Source: Pyrrhosoma nymphula
Lineage: Eukaryota; Arthropoda; Insecta; Odonata; Coenagrionidae
DNA length: 64,000 nucleotides
Direction: 5' to 3'
Assembly: GCA_963573305.1 (NCBI GenBank)
Contig: OY754338.1
Span: 22,690,192-22,754,191 of the forward strand
Position numbers and translations under genes: made by a program
Shown: positions 10,500 to 20,791 of the stretch, one piece after another
Layout: every line of letters starts with the position of its first letter
Position numbering within the stretch: the first letter of the stretch is position 1
Notes under the pieces: model-generated
Told to the model about the DNA's origin: nothing
Database searches by the model: none
What the model saw: only the letters and a program-made list of their open reading frames with translations

Positions 10500-11370
10500 T
10501 ATAGTAGATTGCTGGAAAAACTCTCGAAATATATTTAAAGGTTAAAAAAATAGCTAAATACGGACAGGATGACGACCGCCATTTTCACTTGTAAAACATT
10601 AGTTACAATGGTTACAATCAAGGTTACAATTGTGGAGCAATCACAAGTCCTCCGTTTTCGTTTGAAACACTTGTTAGTCACTCTTGTAAGTAACACTTTT
10701 AAGTCACGCTTGTGAGATTCGACTTGTAGCTTGTGGACTTGTAGCTTTGAGAAACGGGCCCCTGATTGTAGGAGAGTGGTGAAATAACTGGCATTATTGA
10801 GCAAACCTGATTGAGTAGCCCAAGTTCATCAGCAAGCAGATCCTGCAGTTTTGGGGGCCTACATGATGTCTCTTCAGCCACATAAACTTCTATCTTGCCA
10901 TTGCCTGCTAATTTTCAGCAATTTTTATGATTTCCTCTGAAACATTGTTCCATGCTCAAGAGATACTTCCGACAGCATGGAGGATAGTCCAAGAAGCAGC
11001 TTTTGAGAGAATTTTGCCATGATGTAACAAAAGGAATTGAAAACTCATCCAGGGGCGGGATACCACACAGAAAATGTGTTTGCAGACCGTCAGCATTTAC
11101 ACTGCTATGATGGATTGCTGGCAGATAAAAACTACTGTTTTCACGATTTGATATAGTAAAGATAGGGCTATATCAGAAGTTATTTCAAACATACGGGATT
11201 TTAACCATATTGAAGAGATAAATGCGAGTATTAAGCCTAAATCAACCATTTTACTTGGCCATGAGATGGACTGTATGAGCCAAAAAAGTATATGACCTGA
11301 AATGATCCTTTCTCTTTGAATTCTGATCTTTCTCATAAGAATATTTTCTCAATACAATAAAAAATATTTC
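10500..11370. other. unassigned sequence
   Basis: No gene recognised. A minus-strand frame at 10881-10800 (MAEETSCRPPKLQDLLADEL) looks mildly protein-like but is short and unsupported by splice signals. Short direct repeats CTTGTAGCTTGTGGACTTGTAGC and TTAGTTACAATGGTTACAATC lie at 10600-10745. Confidence 0.4.
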
Positions 11371-11377
11371 AATATTT

Positions 11378-11910
11378 TCGATACAATTGAAGCAATCGTG
11401 TAAAGCATGAACCATGTAGCGCTTATTTATTGGAGCTTTGCTGCGATGGCAGTGCCAAGGTCAACCTGGACCTCCGATTCAGCCAACTTCCTCTTCACAG
11501 CGTAGCTCACTCTCCCCCAACCCCTGCCGACACCGATTACTTTTTTTGGATTCGCTTTGAGAGGACATCATTCCGTGATGAGAAGAGGGTGGCAGTTTCT
11601 TCCCCCTCTCTCGGCTCTTATGAGGGCTTGGGTGATTCCTTGACACCAGCCATTTTCGATACAATTTGAGCTGTTGTGTAAAGCGTAAACCGTATTTTGC
11701 TTCTTCATTGGTGCTTTGCTGCGATGGCAGTGCTTGGGGCAACCTGAATCTCCGATTCAGCCGACTTCTTTGTCTTCACCGCGTAGCTCACTCTTCCCCC
11801 ACCCCTGCCGACACTGGATACTTTTTTCGGGTTTGCTTCCCGAGAACAGTGGTAAATCATTCCATGATGAGGAGAGGCTGACAGCTTCTTCCTACTCTCT
11901 CGGCTCATAT
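11378..11910 (+). repeat. tandem duplication, about 275-bp unit, two copies
   Basis: The phrase TTTTCGATACAATT begins both units (11378 and 11653). The phrases GTGTAAAGC, GCTTTGCTGCGATGGCAGTG, CTCCGATTCAGCC, GCGTAGCTCACTCT and CCCCTGCCGACAC repeat in the same order. Divergence is about one fifth by eye, so this is an old duplication. Confidence 0.75.
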
Positions 11911-11924
11911 TACAGCTTAGACTC

Positions 11925-12303
11925 AATCAGCGAGAAAGAGCATGGAGTAACCTGAGAAGATATCTCCCTCGCCTTATCTGTGTTTATGTATCCTCGTCCA
12001 TTTTCTCTTCGACCCAGGTAGCTTCCACTCTTAGGGGGAGGGGATGGGTCTCCTTTTAGGGTGACTCCTCAGGCAACTCTGCGTTGATGTGGCTGATGCT
12101 CGAATGAAACAAAAATCGGTCTATTTAAATTGTAATCTTACCCTTGTGGTAGGGGTGAGGTAGATTTCAAACTTCCTCATGATTTTTCCACAACTTGAAA
12201 TTATGTTGCGTAGCGCCCGAGAGAGCTTTGAAACACATTGTTGCTTCAATAGAACTAGCAACGTAGTGCATCGGTGCATTCGAAGAGAGAATCGGAACTC
12301 TGC
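11925..12303 (+). repeat. dispersed repeat, copy 1 (copy 2 at 31045-31405)
   Basis: The shared order of phrases is TCAGCGAGAAAGA, GGAGTAACC, CCTTATCTGTG, GATGCTCGAA, GTGATTTTTCCACAA, TGAAATTATGTTGC, CCCGAGAGAGCTT and GCATCGGTGCAT.CGAAGAGAGAAT. Both copies lie in the same orientation, 19 kb apart. No frame, TIR or tail was recognised; the class is unknown. Confidence 0.65.
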
Positions 12304-12429
12304 CTCTTTTTACTTCCTTTTTTAAGACACATTCACTTAAAGAGTAAATTTTAATACTTCGGATCCAAATCCAATTTTTTGGAATGAATTAGGATCCGAC
12401 ATATCCAATCCGACCATTCCTAGTTGAAA

Positions 12430-12623
12430 TGCCGAAAATTCTACTTAAAATCAAGATTATTTTGCTCTTATGGACTGAAGTTATGCTGCGTAAAATCAAA
12501 AAACTGTGTAAAACCAAGAAACTACATAAACTCAAGTTTTTACCATTGAAATTCCCTATGTTCCCAGCCGGACTTGCGTATTGCTACGTAAAATCAAAGT
12601 GCGCAAAATCAAAGTTTTACAGT
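12430..12623 (-). mobile_element. terminal fragment of a Tigger/pogo-type element
   Basis: On the minus strand the sequence begins TA-CTGTAAAACTTTGATTTTG and alternates GATTTTACG/GTTTTACAC phrases, as in the subterminal regions of Tigger elements. No transposase and no second end were seen. Assignment is by style only. Confidence 0.35.
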
Positions 12624-13360
12624 ATTTATCTATCACGAATCGATTGAATCAGAATGACTTCAGGTGATCGATTCTCGATACCGATTTTAAGTCCGAGAAT
12701 CGGTGGAATCGAGAATCAACATTTGTAATCGACTCATCCTTAATTTAAATTGATAATTTAATTTAAATTAATGCACATAAACCAAACAATACATAAGAGA
12801 GCATGAAAATGCTTACCAAAAGCATAATGCATTAGAGATGAACAACTAGGATTGATGGCAGCAGCCAAAACCATGAAGCCCCCATCTATCAGCTGCATGT
12901 CCATTAGCCACACCTTACTCTCGCTCCCGCCCAAACCTGGTTCAACTCTCTGAAAGAGGTCACATTCAAATACTCAAATTTATATACCCTCTGAATATTT
13001 CACTAATCAAATGCAATCTTAGGGTTAGTTGTGCAGGATGATAATTCATAAGAATTTTCCTTCCCCTTTTTTATAGAAATCTAATGGTTCTCTGAATACT
13101 GGAGGTTTATGAAGAAAGTGGGTGTAGAATCCGTCCAAGATAATAGCACAGTTAAAATATACTGATTTGGCTTACAAGGAGACATCGCGTGACAGATGTT
13201 CGGGATCCAAACGAGGCAATTATTTTCTGAAACTATAGAGAGAATGCGGGAAAAGTGTCACGGCTTTCTTCTACATAGGTCCGGGTTCGAGAGAAAAACG
13301 TTATTAAAGAATCTTACCCTGTATAAATCCTTTCCAAGTGCACGCCTCGATCAACAGAGG

Positions 13361-13436
13361 TCGTAAACGAGTGGGTTGAGGCGCTGAGCTGGTTATCATC
13401 ATATGGTGGTTGGGGTTCGATCCCAGGTGGTGGCAA
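13361..13436 (+). repeat. tRNA-like module in the left arm of the TTA element
   Basis: GTCGTAAACGAGTGGGTTGAGG resembles the D-arm/A box of a type II tRNA (Leu/Ser style), and GGTTCGATCCC is a perfect B box. A T7 run follows. The counterpart in the right arm is at 15717-15790 on the minus strand. Confidence 0.6.
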
Positions 13437-13550
13437 TTTTTTTCTTTCGAATATTTTACGGAATTACTGTAAATTGCCCACTCCTATACATTTACGGCAG
13501 TAGCAACAAATTTTTTAAATTTTCAGCCTAATTGCTGGATTTTCAATCAA

Positions 13551-14835
13551 GTTAAATCTCATTTTGTATAGAAATTATATTTCTGATGCTTTAAATGTAT
13601 CAACTCGGGTGGATAGCATTTATTTGGATTTCTCTAAGGCTTTTGATAGTGTAGATCACAATATTCTATTATTTAAACTTCATAGTCTGGGCATCAATTC
13701 TCACACCATTGGCTGGTTGAGGTCATATTTGTCAAATCGTAAGTTAAGTGTTAGAATCAGGGGTAATGTTTCATCTCCATTTGTCGCCTCATCTGGTGTG
13801 CCACAAGGGTATCATTTGGCGCCCTTGCTTTTCATTCTATTCATTAATGATGTTAAAGAACAACTAAAGACAGGTGAGATCTTAATCTTTGCTGACGACA
13901 TAAAAATGTTCTACAAGGTTACATCTTTTTATGATCAAATACTTTTGCAAAAGGATCTGGATAGCATTGTTAATTGGTCTACATTAAACAGATTGAGTCT
14001 TAATTGTGATAAATGTAAGGTTTTATCTTTTAACAGAAGTTTGAAAAACAAATTTAACTTCAAATATACTATTAATGGCATTGAACTAGTGGAGGTTGAT
14101 CATATAAAAGATTTGGGGGTCATCTTTGATAATAAATTTAATTTTGATAAGCATATAAGTATTGTTACTGCCAAAGCTCTCAGTACTTTAGGTTTCATTA
14201 AGAGGTCTACCAAAGAGTTTTCAGATGTATACTCGATTATTAATCTTTATAAGTCTTTAGTCTTGCCGTCCTTATTGTATGGATCCATTATTTGGTCTCC
14301 ATATTATGATATTTATATCAAAAAGTTGGAGTCTGTTCAGCATAGAATGCTCAGATACTTAGCATTCTAAGTGGTACACCAATGAGCTTTTATGATCATA
14401 ATTACTCAAATTTAGCACTACCTTTCAATCTTCCTTCGATTGTTTCTCTTCACATTAAAAATGATAACATTTTTATTAAGAAAATAAAACTTGGTTTAAT
14501 TAATTGTATTGAAGTATGTAATTTATTTAGTGCACGAACACTTCAATACTCTCTCAGGTATCCATGTGATTTAGTTGAGCAGACTTCTCAACGAAATTAT
14601 ATATTTCATTCTCCTGTATATAGGCTTAGACGTAATTGGAATTTATTACCAACGAATGTTCATGCTGAAAATACATTACCAGCCTTTAAGAGAGCTTTAT
14701 ATCAACATTTGAATATTTGAATGTTACCATGTATTTTTGTATTACTAATTTTGTATGTTATCGTTATGTACTAAAAGGGCACTAGCCCGTTGATCTTGAA
14801 TAAAAAATAAAATAAAAATAAAAATAAAATAAAAT
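13551..14835 (+). mobile_element. 5'-truncated jockey-type LINE nested in the TTA element
   Basis: The insertion separates two parts of the left arm that are contiguous in the right arm (AATCAA | CCCCTTGGG). The 3' end is an A-rich tail of AATAAA/AAAAT units (about 14790-14835). No clear target duplication is seen. It contains only the RT and C-terminal coding region. Confidence 0.85.
13564..14720 (+). pseudogene. LINE reverse transcriptase fragment, frameshifted
   Basis: The frame opens inside the RT domain: YLDFSKAFDSVDHNIL, LRSYLSNRK, SSGVPQG, the catalytic FADDIKMF, LGVIFD, LYKSLVLPSLLYGS and WSPYYDIY. It runs to a stop at 14370. After a small frameshift a second frame (14382-14720) gives RTLQYSLRYPCD, YRLRRNWNLLP and TLPAFKRALYQHL, the usual C-terminus of jockey/CR1-group LINEs. 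Endonuclease and fingers are missing through 5' truncation. Confidence 0.85.
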
Positions 14836-15716
14836 CCCCTTGGGTGACTTTCCAAGCTAATTTAGGGATTCTTGTTTCGCCGAAAAGAGACTACGCATGC
14901 TGGAAGACCTAATATGTTTAGATTTTGAAAATACGAAGATACTTTCGTGAATAGGATGGGCTTCGATTGGTCGTGGGTCTTTCTCAAGGCCGTAAACAAT
15001 GACAGGATTATTACTTTTTAATTAGCAACGATGTACTCACTTAAAATTTCCCAGGAGCCATGCTCAAGTAATGACATTTGTCATCCAAAAGTATGTAATT
15101 CCACGCCATGAATGAAAAGTTAATTCCTTCAATTGAAATAAACATGAGGTGGGAAAAGAAATAGTATTATCATTGCGTGATATTTTTTTGTTCTGGAATA
15201 TCTTCCTCTCCCCCAAGATATAGGCTTCGCTTCAATATAATATGTTGCTCCGCAAAAAGGTCATAGCAAATATTTTTTACATAACCTTGGAAACAGTTAC
15301 CATATCTTTTTTACCTATATCATGTTCACTATTGAACAAGAAATAGAGTTACAGAAGTCATTCCTCGATCGCGGCTCCTATGAAATTTTAAGTGAGAACA
15401 TCGTTGCTAATTAAAAAGTAATAATCCATTCATTGTTTACGGCCTTGCGAAAGACCCACGACCAATCAAAGCCCATCTTACTCACGGAAGTATCTTTGTA
15501 TTTGCAAAATCTAAACATATTAGGTCTGTCAGCATGTGAACCTTCTTTTCAGCTAAACAAGAATCCCAAAATTAGCTTCGGAAGTCTCCCAAGGAGGTTG
15601 ATTAAAAATCCAGCAAATTGGCTGAAAATTTAAAAAAATTGTTGCTACTGCCGGAAACGAATGGGAGTTGGCAATTCACAGTAATTCCGTAAAATATTTG
15701 AAAGAAAAAAAATGCA

Positions 15717-15790
15717 CAACCTGGGATCAAACTCCAGCCACCATAAGAGGATAACTGGCCCCGTGACTCAACCCACTCGGCTACGACCTC
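15717..15790 (-). repeat. tRNA-like module in the right arm of the TTA element
   Basis: The minus strand reads GGTCGTAGCCGAGTGGGTTG, then GTTTGATCCCAG, then a T-run. It is closer to a tRNA in the A box (GTAGCCGAGTGG) than the left-arm copy, but its B box is mutated. Confidence 0.55.
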
Positions 15791-15972
15791 CGATGAGAGA
15801 GGCGTGCACTTGCAAAGGAATTATATGGAGGAAATTTTTTAATAGTGCTTTTCTCTCGAACCCGGGCCTATGTGGAAGAAAGCCGTGACACTTTTCCCGC
15901 ATTCTCTCTAGTTTCAGAAAATAATTGCCTCATTTGGATCCTGAACATCAGTCACGCGATGTCTCCTTGTTA

Positions 15973-17818
15973 GTAAGTAATGAAAAATTAACAATATTCT
16001 CACGATCATATGACTTAAACAAAGGCCACCATCATGAATTCTTCGGTCACGTGACTCCCTTACCCAAATGGCATTGGACGTGTTTACCAATTGGGTGAGT
16101 TTCTGTCAACTGCACTATATTACCTTGGACGCACTCTAGTTGGCATGTTTCTCATTAAATATGGAAGGGGAGAAGTCATCCAATTGTGCCAATTTTGGCA
16201 TACTCTACGCCTGGCTGACTCATAGCCTGGGAGACCTGAGAGCCGCAGGAGATTCAAAAACAACACACAACGCAACAGTCGCCACAGGAGATGCACAACA
16301 ATTCACGATGCAATACTCGCGGTTAAACAAAGTTCCAGGGAGAGGACGAAATACGTCACTTATGAAACAGAATTTGATACAGTGTTACAGTATTAGTCAT
16401 TAACTCTAAACTTTAATCTTTTAAAATATTGAAAATTTTTGGACAAACCTTTATTCAATTTAAAAAATAATATTAAAAATTAAGTCTTACCTTTGAATAT
16501 ATTTCACAAAAGAGACATGTATTTGATAAATAAAACTCTTATATATCATTTTGACATGGAATTAAAGTTTTTATTTATCATTATTTTTTTCTAACCCTCA
16601 ACATTTTAGTGGTTGCAAATTTGAAAAGCCTCGTTCGGGAAGGCACACCTACCAGTAAAAAAAACCTCATAAGATAATGTTCTAGGTTAATAAAGATTGA
16701 ACTCAGTCATTTCAGGGATACTTAACTGACATAGCGACACTGCCTGTTTACACGTCACCCTTGTCAATGCCAGATGTCTGCTGTGGCGGTATCACAAGAT
16801 TATATTTACACGAACAGGCAGCAACCAAGAATGAACACAACAAATGACGATCTGATAGGTATCCCTCCACTCAACATCATACATGAAACTTCATTCCCCT
16901 CAAAGCTTCATTGGTCAAGCAAACTCACACCGCTGCCGTGCTCGAGGTCATGCTTTATTATGAGCATTTACCATAAAAATGTTTCAATGATTGGAAAGAA
17001 ATCGTGCTGTATCATAAAAATATAGAACATTGAGCATATTCAAATGGGACTCCTTAATGGAGTATTTGGCTAAAAGTGGCAAACTGGAGTAAGTGTATCA
17101 CATTGCGCAATGCCATGATGAACAAAGCAAATAATGCATTCTTAAGAGCGCCAACGGACTTAAAATCAGCAGATTACATAGGTAATTAGAACGCATTAGT
17201 TAAAAAAATTCTATCATCAAGTTATTGTATTAGTTACCGACGTAAGAAAGGTGCTGCTAGCTGAGTCATTTTCTAACATGTGAGTATAGAAGGTGAGTGA
17301 CCTAGCTTTAGTTAGCAAGCGAGGAAGTTCGATTTAGCAAGAAGGTTTAGGTGACTGGAAACTCAAGGGTACTTCTGACAAAAGACTATAAATAAATGGT
17401 GATACAGTGCCCAAGCAGTATATTTATGATAAAGCAAAGCAGATTTTAGACAATTTGAAAATTAGATTGCTTACAACCAGTTATGCTCCCCATGAAAATG
17501 TTATGTACATACTCATGTTATCAGCCCTGTACACGTGTATATCACACTAGACCCAAAGGCTGAAATATAAAAATACAATAATTATGTACAACCATATTTT
17601 CATGAAAAGAATGTGAATATGTACTGCAATACGTTTTTACTTGGAGCTTCACTTGTGTGCACAGAAATTCATGAAGAACTCTCCTTTCTTCTTTTAATAG
17701 CTTAGGTAGCCTATAACGCGGGTGTACCTCCGTCACCCAAGACCCACATTATAACCAGATTTCACTGTATTTGATGAAGTTATTGGTGGCGGCCGATACT
17801 TTGTGGAATTCCATTATA
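15973..17818. other. unassigned intronic sequence
   Basis: AT-rich. Short open frames at 16140-16403 and 16774-17025 have no recognisable similarity, no splice context and ordinary composition. No repeats were recognised with confidence. Confidence 0.4.
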
Positions 17819-17997
17819 GGAAAAGGATAAATTACTTTGCACTTATTCCACTGAAGAGTATTATTTATTGAGCCAACATGTTTCACTGCACTGCAGCATC
17901 ATCAGTAGTCCTGATGATGCTGCAGTGCAGTGAAACATGTTGGCTCAATAAATAATACTCTTCAGTGGAATAAGTGCAAAGTAATTTATCCTTTTCC
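17819..17997. repeat. 179-bp palindrome with paired hammerhead-like cores
   Basis: The arms are near-perfect reverse complements meeting at CATCATCAG-TAGTC-CTGATGATG (centre 17908). Both halves begin exactly at the ribozyme core. Minus core 17876-17905; plus core 17911-17941. Outside the cores lies TTGGCTCAATAAATAATACT. It is interpreted as head-to-head tails of a third PLE-type family. Confidence 0.8.
17911..17941 (+). ncRNA. hammerhead-like core (third family)
   Basis: CTGATGA, spacer T, stem II GCTGC/GCAGT (one G.U pair) with loop AGT, then GAA, palindromic ACATGT and T. The minus-strand twin at 17876-17905 is identical in the core. Confidence 0.5.
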
Positions 17998-18272
17998 TTC
18001 ACTGTATTTTTTAAACATAAGATCAACTCACTTAAAAATTCATTTTGGGATTGTGAAAAAGATTTGCGGTCCATTAATTGATGTAATTTCCTATTACAAA
18101 AAATATTTTTGGAAAATATCCTAAATGAATCAAAAATATCACAAAATTATCCATGTTTACTATAAGTATATTTGAAATTAAAACTAAATTCGATATTCAG
18201 AAGCAAAGGAACCCCAGCAAAAAGGATGATTATATCAAATGATTTTTAATTTTAAAAGGAAATATGGATTAC

Positions 18273-18467
18273 CCAGATTGTTTGTTGAAAGGAATCTCGT
18301 GTTATGCGATCCAAATCATACTCCGCAATCAGCTGCTCGGTAGCTCCAATCAGCCAGTGCTGCAAAGAGTGCCCTGTGAGAAGATATACTTTCCAAGGGC
18401 AAAGAAGGGACCCTGAGGCACCACTATCAACCTCAGACGGACAAACAGCTATGACCCGAGATATTCT
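18273..18467 (-). CDS. Nup133: Nup133 exon 6 (last exon visible)
   Basis: The acceptor is TTCTTTTGCAG|AGAATA and the donor CAAACAATCTGG|GTAATC. The exon is 195 nt (65 codons), phase 0 on both sides, with an open frame. The sequence RISRVIAVCPSEVD...LTGHSLQHW...EYDLDRI...QQTIW resembles the Nup133 stretch with the 'S.L..W.L...' and 'I..AIW' blocks. It is separated from exon 5 by a 20.6-kb intron. The next exon should begin in phase 0, but nothing convincing was seen between 18273 and position 1. Confidence 0.78.
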
Positions 18468-18789
18468 CTGCAAAAGAAAAACAAAACTGAATTTACACAG
18501 GGACACATCAAGATAAGATTCCACAAATTGTGATATTAATTTCCTTAACTAGGCACAGTGACATAACAACAAATAGAGACATGATTGTCAAATTCTAGGG
18601 TTTCCCCAGCTTATTACATCAACTGGCTTTTTTTCGGCTGCAGCCGATGTTTTACGCACTAGATTTATCAAATGCAGGTGTTTCACTTGATTACCCACAT
18701 GCTACGATAGGAGTAGACTGAAACTTCACCAAACACAGCTTCCTTCTACTTGGATTCAAATTTATGTAGTACAGAAGAAGGTTATAGGC

Positions 18790-20570
18790 TATCGACTTGG
18801 GTTAGCTAAAAGCACCATCGTCACAATTCGCGATAATGCTGAAAAAATTAAAGGAAGTGCCAAATCTGGAACCAAGATAAGCACTGAGCGATCTTCGTAT
18901 AAAAGAAGCAATGCTTTAAAAAGAATGGGGAAACTAATCAGCAACTGGATAGAAGATTTGTATAAGACTCATATGCCTGTGAGTATGCTTATGGTGCAAG
19001 CAAAGGCACGCTCTCTACATGAAGAATTAACGAAGGAAGAGGAGAATCCCAAGCCATTCCATGCTAGCTCAGGTTGGTTTGCGAACTATAAAAAAAGATA
19101 TTGCTTCCATAATATTAAGATGACTGGGGAGGCTGCATCTGCTGATGAAATTTCTGCTAGACAATTTGTTAAAGACTTGGAGGTTTTGATTGAAAAAAAT
19201 GATTATTCAGCAAAGCAAGTTTTTAATCTCGACGAAACAGCTTTAAACTGGAAAAGGATGCCCTCTAAAACGTATATTTCTAAAGAAGAGAAAACTGCAC
19301 CAGGCTTCAAGGCTGCAAAGGAATGGTTCACAATCTTGTTGGGCAGTAATGCTGAGAGAGATTGCAAATTGAAGTCAGTTGTAGTTTACCATTCGTTAAA
19401 TTCCTGAGCTTTTAAAGGTTATGCAAAGCACCAATTGCCTGTCCATTTTTATTCTAATTCCAAAGGGTGGATGACTGGAACTATTTTCAGTGATTATCTA
19501 ACAACTAAACTTAAAGGTGAACTGCAACAGTATTGTGCGAAAGAAAATATTCCATTCAAGATATTAATTTTACTGGATAATGCCCCTGGACATCCTCCTT
19601 CAATTCAAGATTTGGATGAAGATATCATTATTGTATTTTTGCCACCGAATACTACACCACTGATCCAGCCTATGGATCAAGGTGTTATTACTACATTGAA
19701 AGCTCATTATCTAAAAAAAAGTTTCAACCTCATGTTAAGTGAAATGGAGGAGAATAATGTTAATGTAAAACAATTTTGGTAAAGTTTCAACATTCATGAG
19801 GCCATAATACTCGTTTCCAAATCATGGAATGAGATTCCTCCATCATGCATGAACGGTATTTGGTGGAAACTGTGTCCTTATTTTATTTATGACTTTAAAG
19901 GTTACAGTGTTGAGGGTGTCTTGGTAGATACGAAAAAGACAATTGTGGCATTGACCAAGAAAGTGGGGTTTGAGGACATTGAGTTATATGATGTAGGCGA
20001 GGTTTTGGCAATGCATGAGGAATTAACGAATGAAGACTTGATTGATATGGAACATGTAGAGCGAGAGGAGGAACCGGAGCCGGAGGAAGAAGAGGCGACA
20101 GTTGACAATGAAATGCGCAAGGTGTGCAAGCTCACCAGCAAAAGATTATGAAAAGCCTTTCAGCTGATTGAAGAAGGTTTGTCATTATTGGAAGACAATG
20201 ATCCAGATGAGGAAAGGTGCGCATAAGTGAAGAGAAATGTTCTTGATTCTCTAGTGCAGGGGTCCCCAACCTTTTAGCAACTGCGTACCACTTGAAATTT
20301 TTAAACATTTTGGTATACCAACATGCATACAGAGGCCCAACTAGCCTATCGCTCGTAATCACTTCATATTACCCACGCGTACCACCTGAAACGTTCCCAC
20401 GTACCACCAGTGGTACGTGTGCCACCGGTTGGGAACCCTGCTCTATCATGTTATTCAGAAATTCAAAAGGAACTTTTAAAAAGTGCAAAGCAAATGACTT
20501 TATTTTTGTTCCTAAAGAAAGACGTATCGATATCATCTGCAATGCCAACGTCCGAGCCAGATGACCCTGA
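18790..20570 (+). pseudogene. Tigger-type (pogo) transposase, broken
   Basis: The frame begins in the helix-turn-helix (RLGLAKSTIVTIRDNAEKIK), followed by a CENP-B-like DNA-binding part (GWFANYKKRY) and the DDE core. The first Asp is in VFNLDETALNWKRMP, the second in LLDNAPGHP, the third in PLIQPMDQGVI. An acidic tail (EEEPEPEEEEA) follows. Stops at 19408 and 19780 and a broken start make it inactive. The C-terminal frame is interrupted by a hAT MITE at 20257-20440 and resumes after it. No TIRs were recognised. Confidence 0.85.
20257..20440 (+). mobile_element. hAT-type MITE nested in the Tigger
   Basis: The termini CAGGGGTCCCCAACC and GGTTGGGAACCCTG are imperfect inverted repeats of the hAT kind. 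They are flanked by CTCTAGTG and CTCTATCA (an eroded 8-bp duplication, 5 of 8 matching). Length is 184 bp with no coding capacity. An internal palindrome CGTACCACC..GGTGGTACG-like segment lies near 20400-20416. Confidence 0.75.
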
Positions 20571-20791
20571 CGTAATGTTTATTCATTGATGTAAAAATAA
20601 TAAACATACCCAAAATTATACTGTTTTGCATTTTAACAAAAGTTACTTTCATACGTTTACATAAGGTGCATATACTGTCTAGTGGCAGCGAAATCATTCA
20701 TCATTCAAGTATTCTACCAGCTGATTGGTAGGTTCTTGGACAGTCCCCATTCTGCATCCCAACCTCATAGACATTGTCTCGCTTTTCCCTC

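Larger units (their letters stand above)
13172..15972. mobile_element. TTA-flanked long-inverted-repeat DNA transposon (nonautonomous)
   Basis: The left boundary is TTA|CAAGGAGACATCGCGTGA and the right boundary TCACGCGATGTCTCCTTG|TTA, so the target duplication is TTA (13172-13174 and 15970-15972). The arms are complementary over about 600 bp (left 13175-13550 plus 14836-15060; right about 15365-15969). They surround a loop of about 300 bp that contains no gene. A 1.3-kb LINE interrupts the left arm. Each arm carries a tRNA-like module about 180-186 bp from the end. The termini and layout match the 49115-51832 element. Confidence 0.82.

Noticed and set aside
13172..15972. PIF/Harbinger assignment from the TTA duplication
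   Set aside because: Three-base TWA duplications fit Harbinger, but the related element at 49115-51832 encodes a different DDE protein with CENP-B-like and Cys-rich parts, and no DDE_4 nuclease is present in either.
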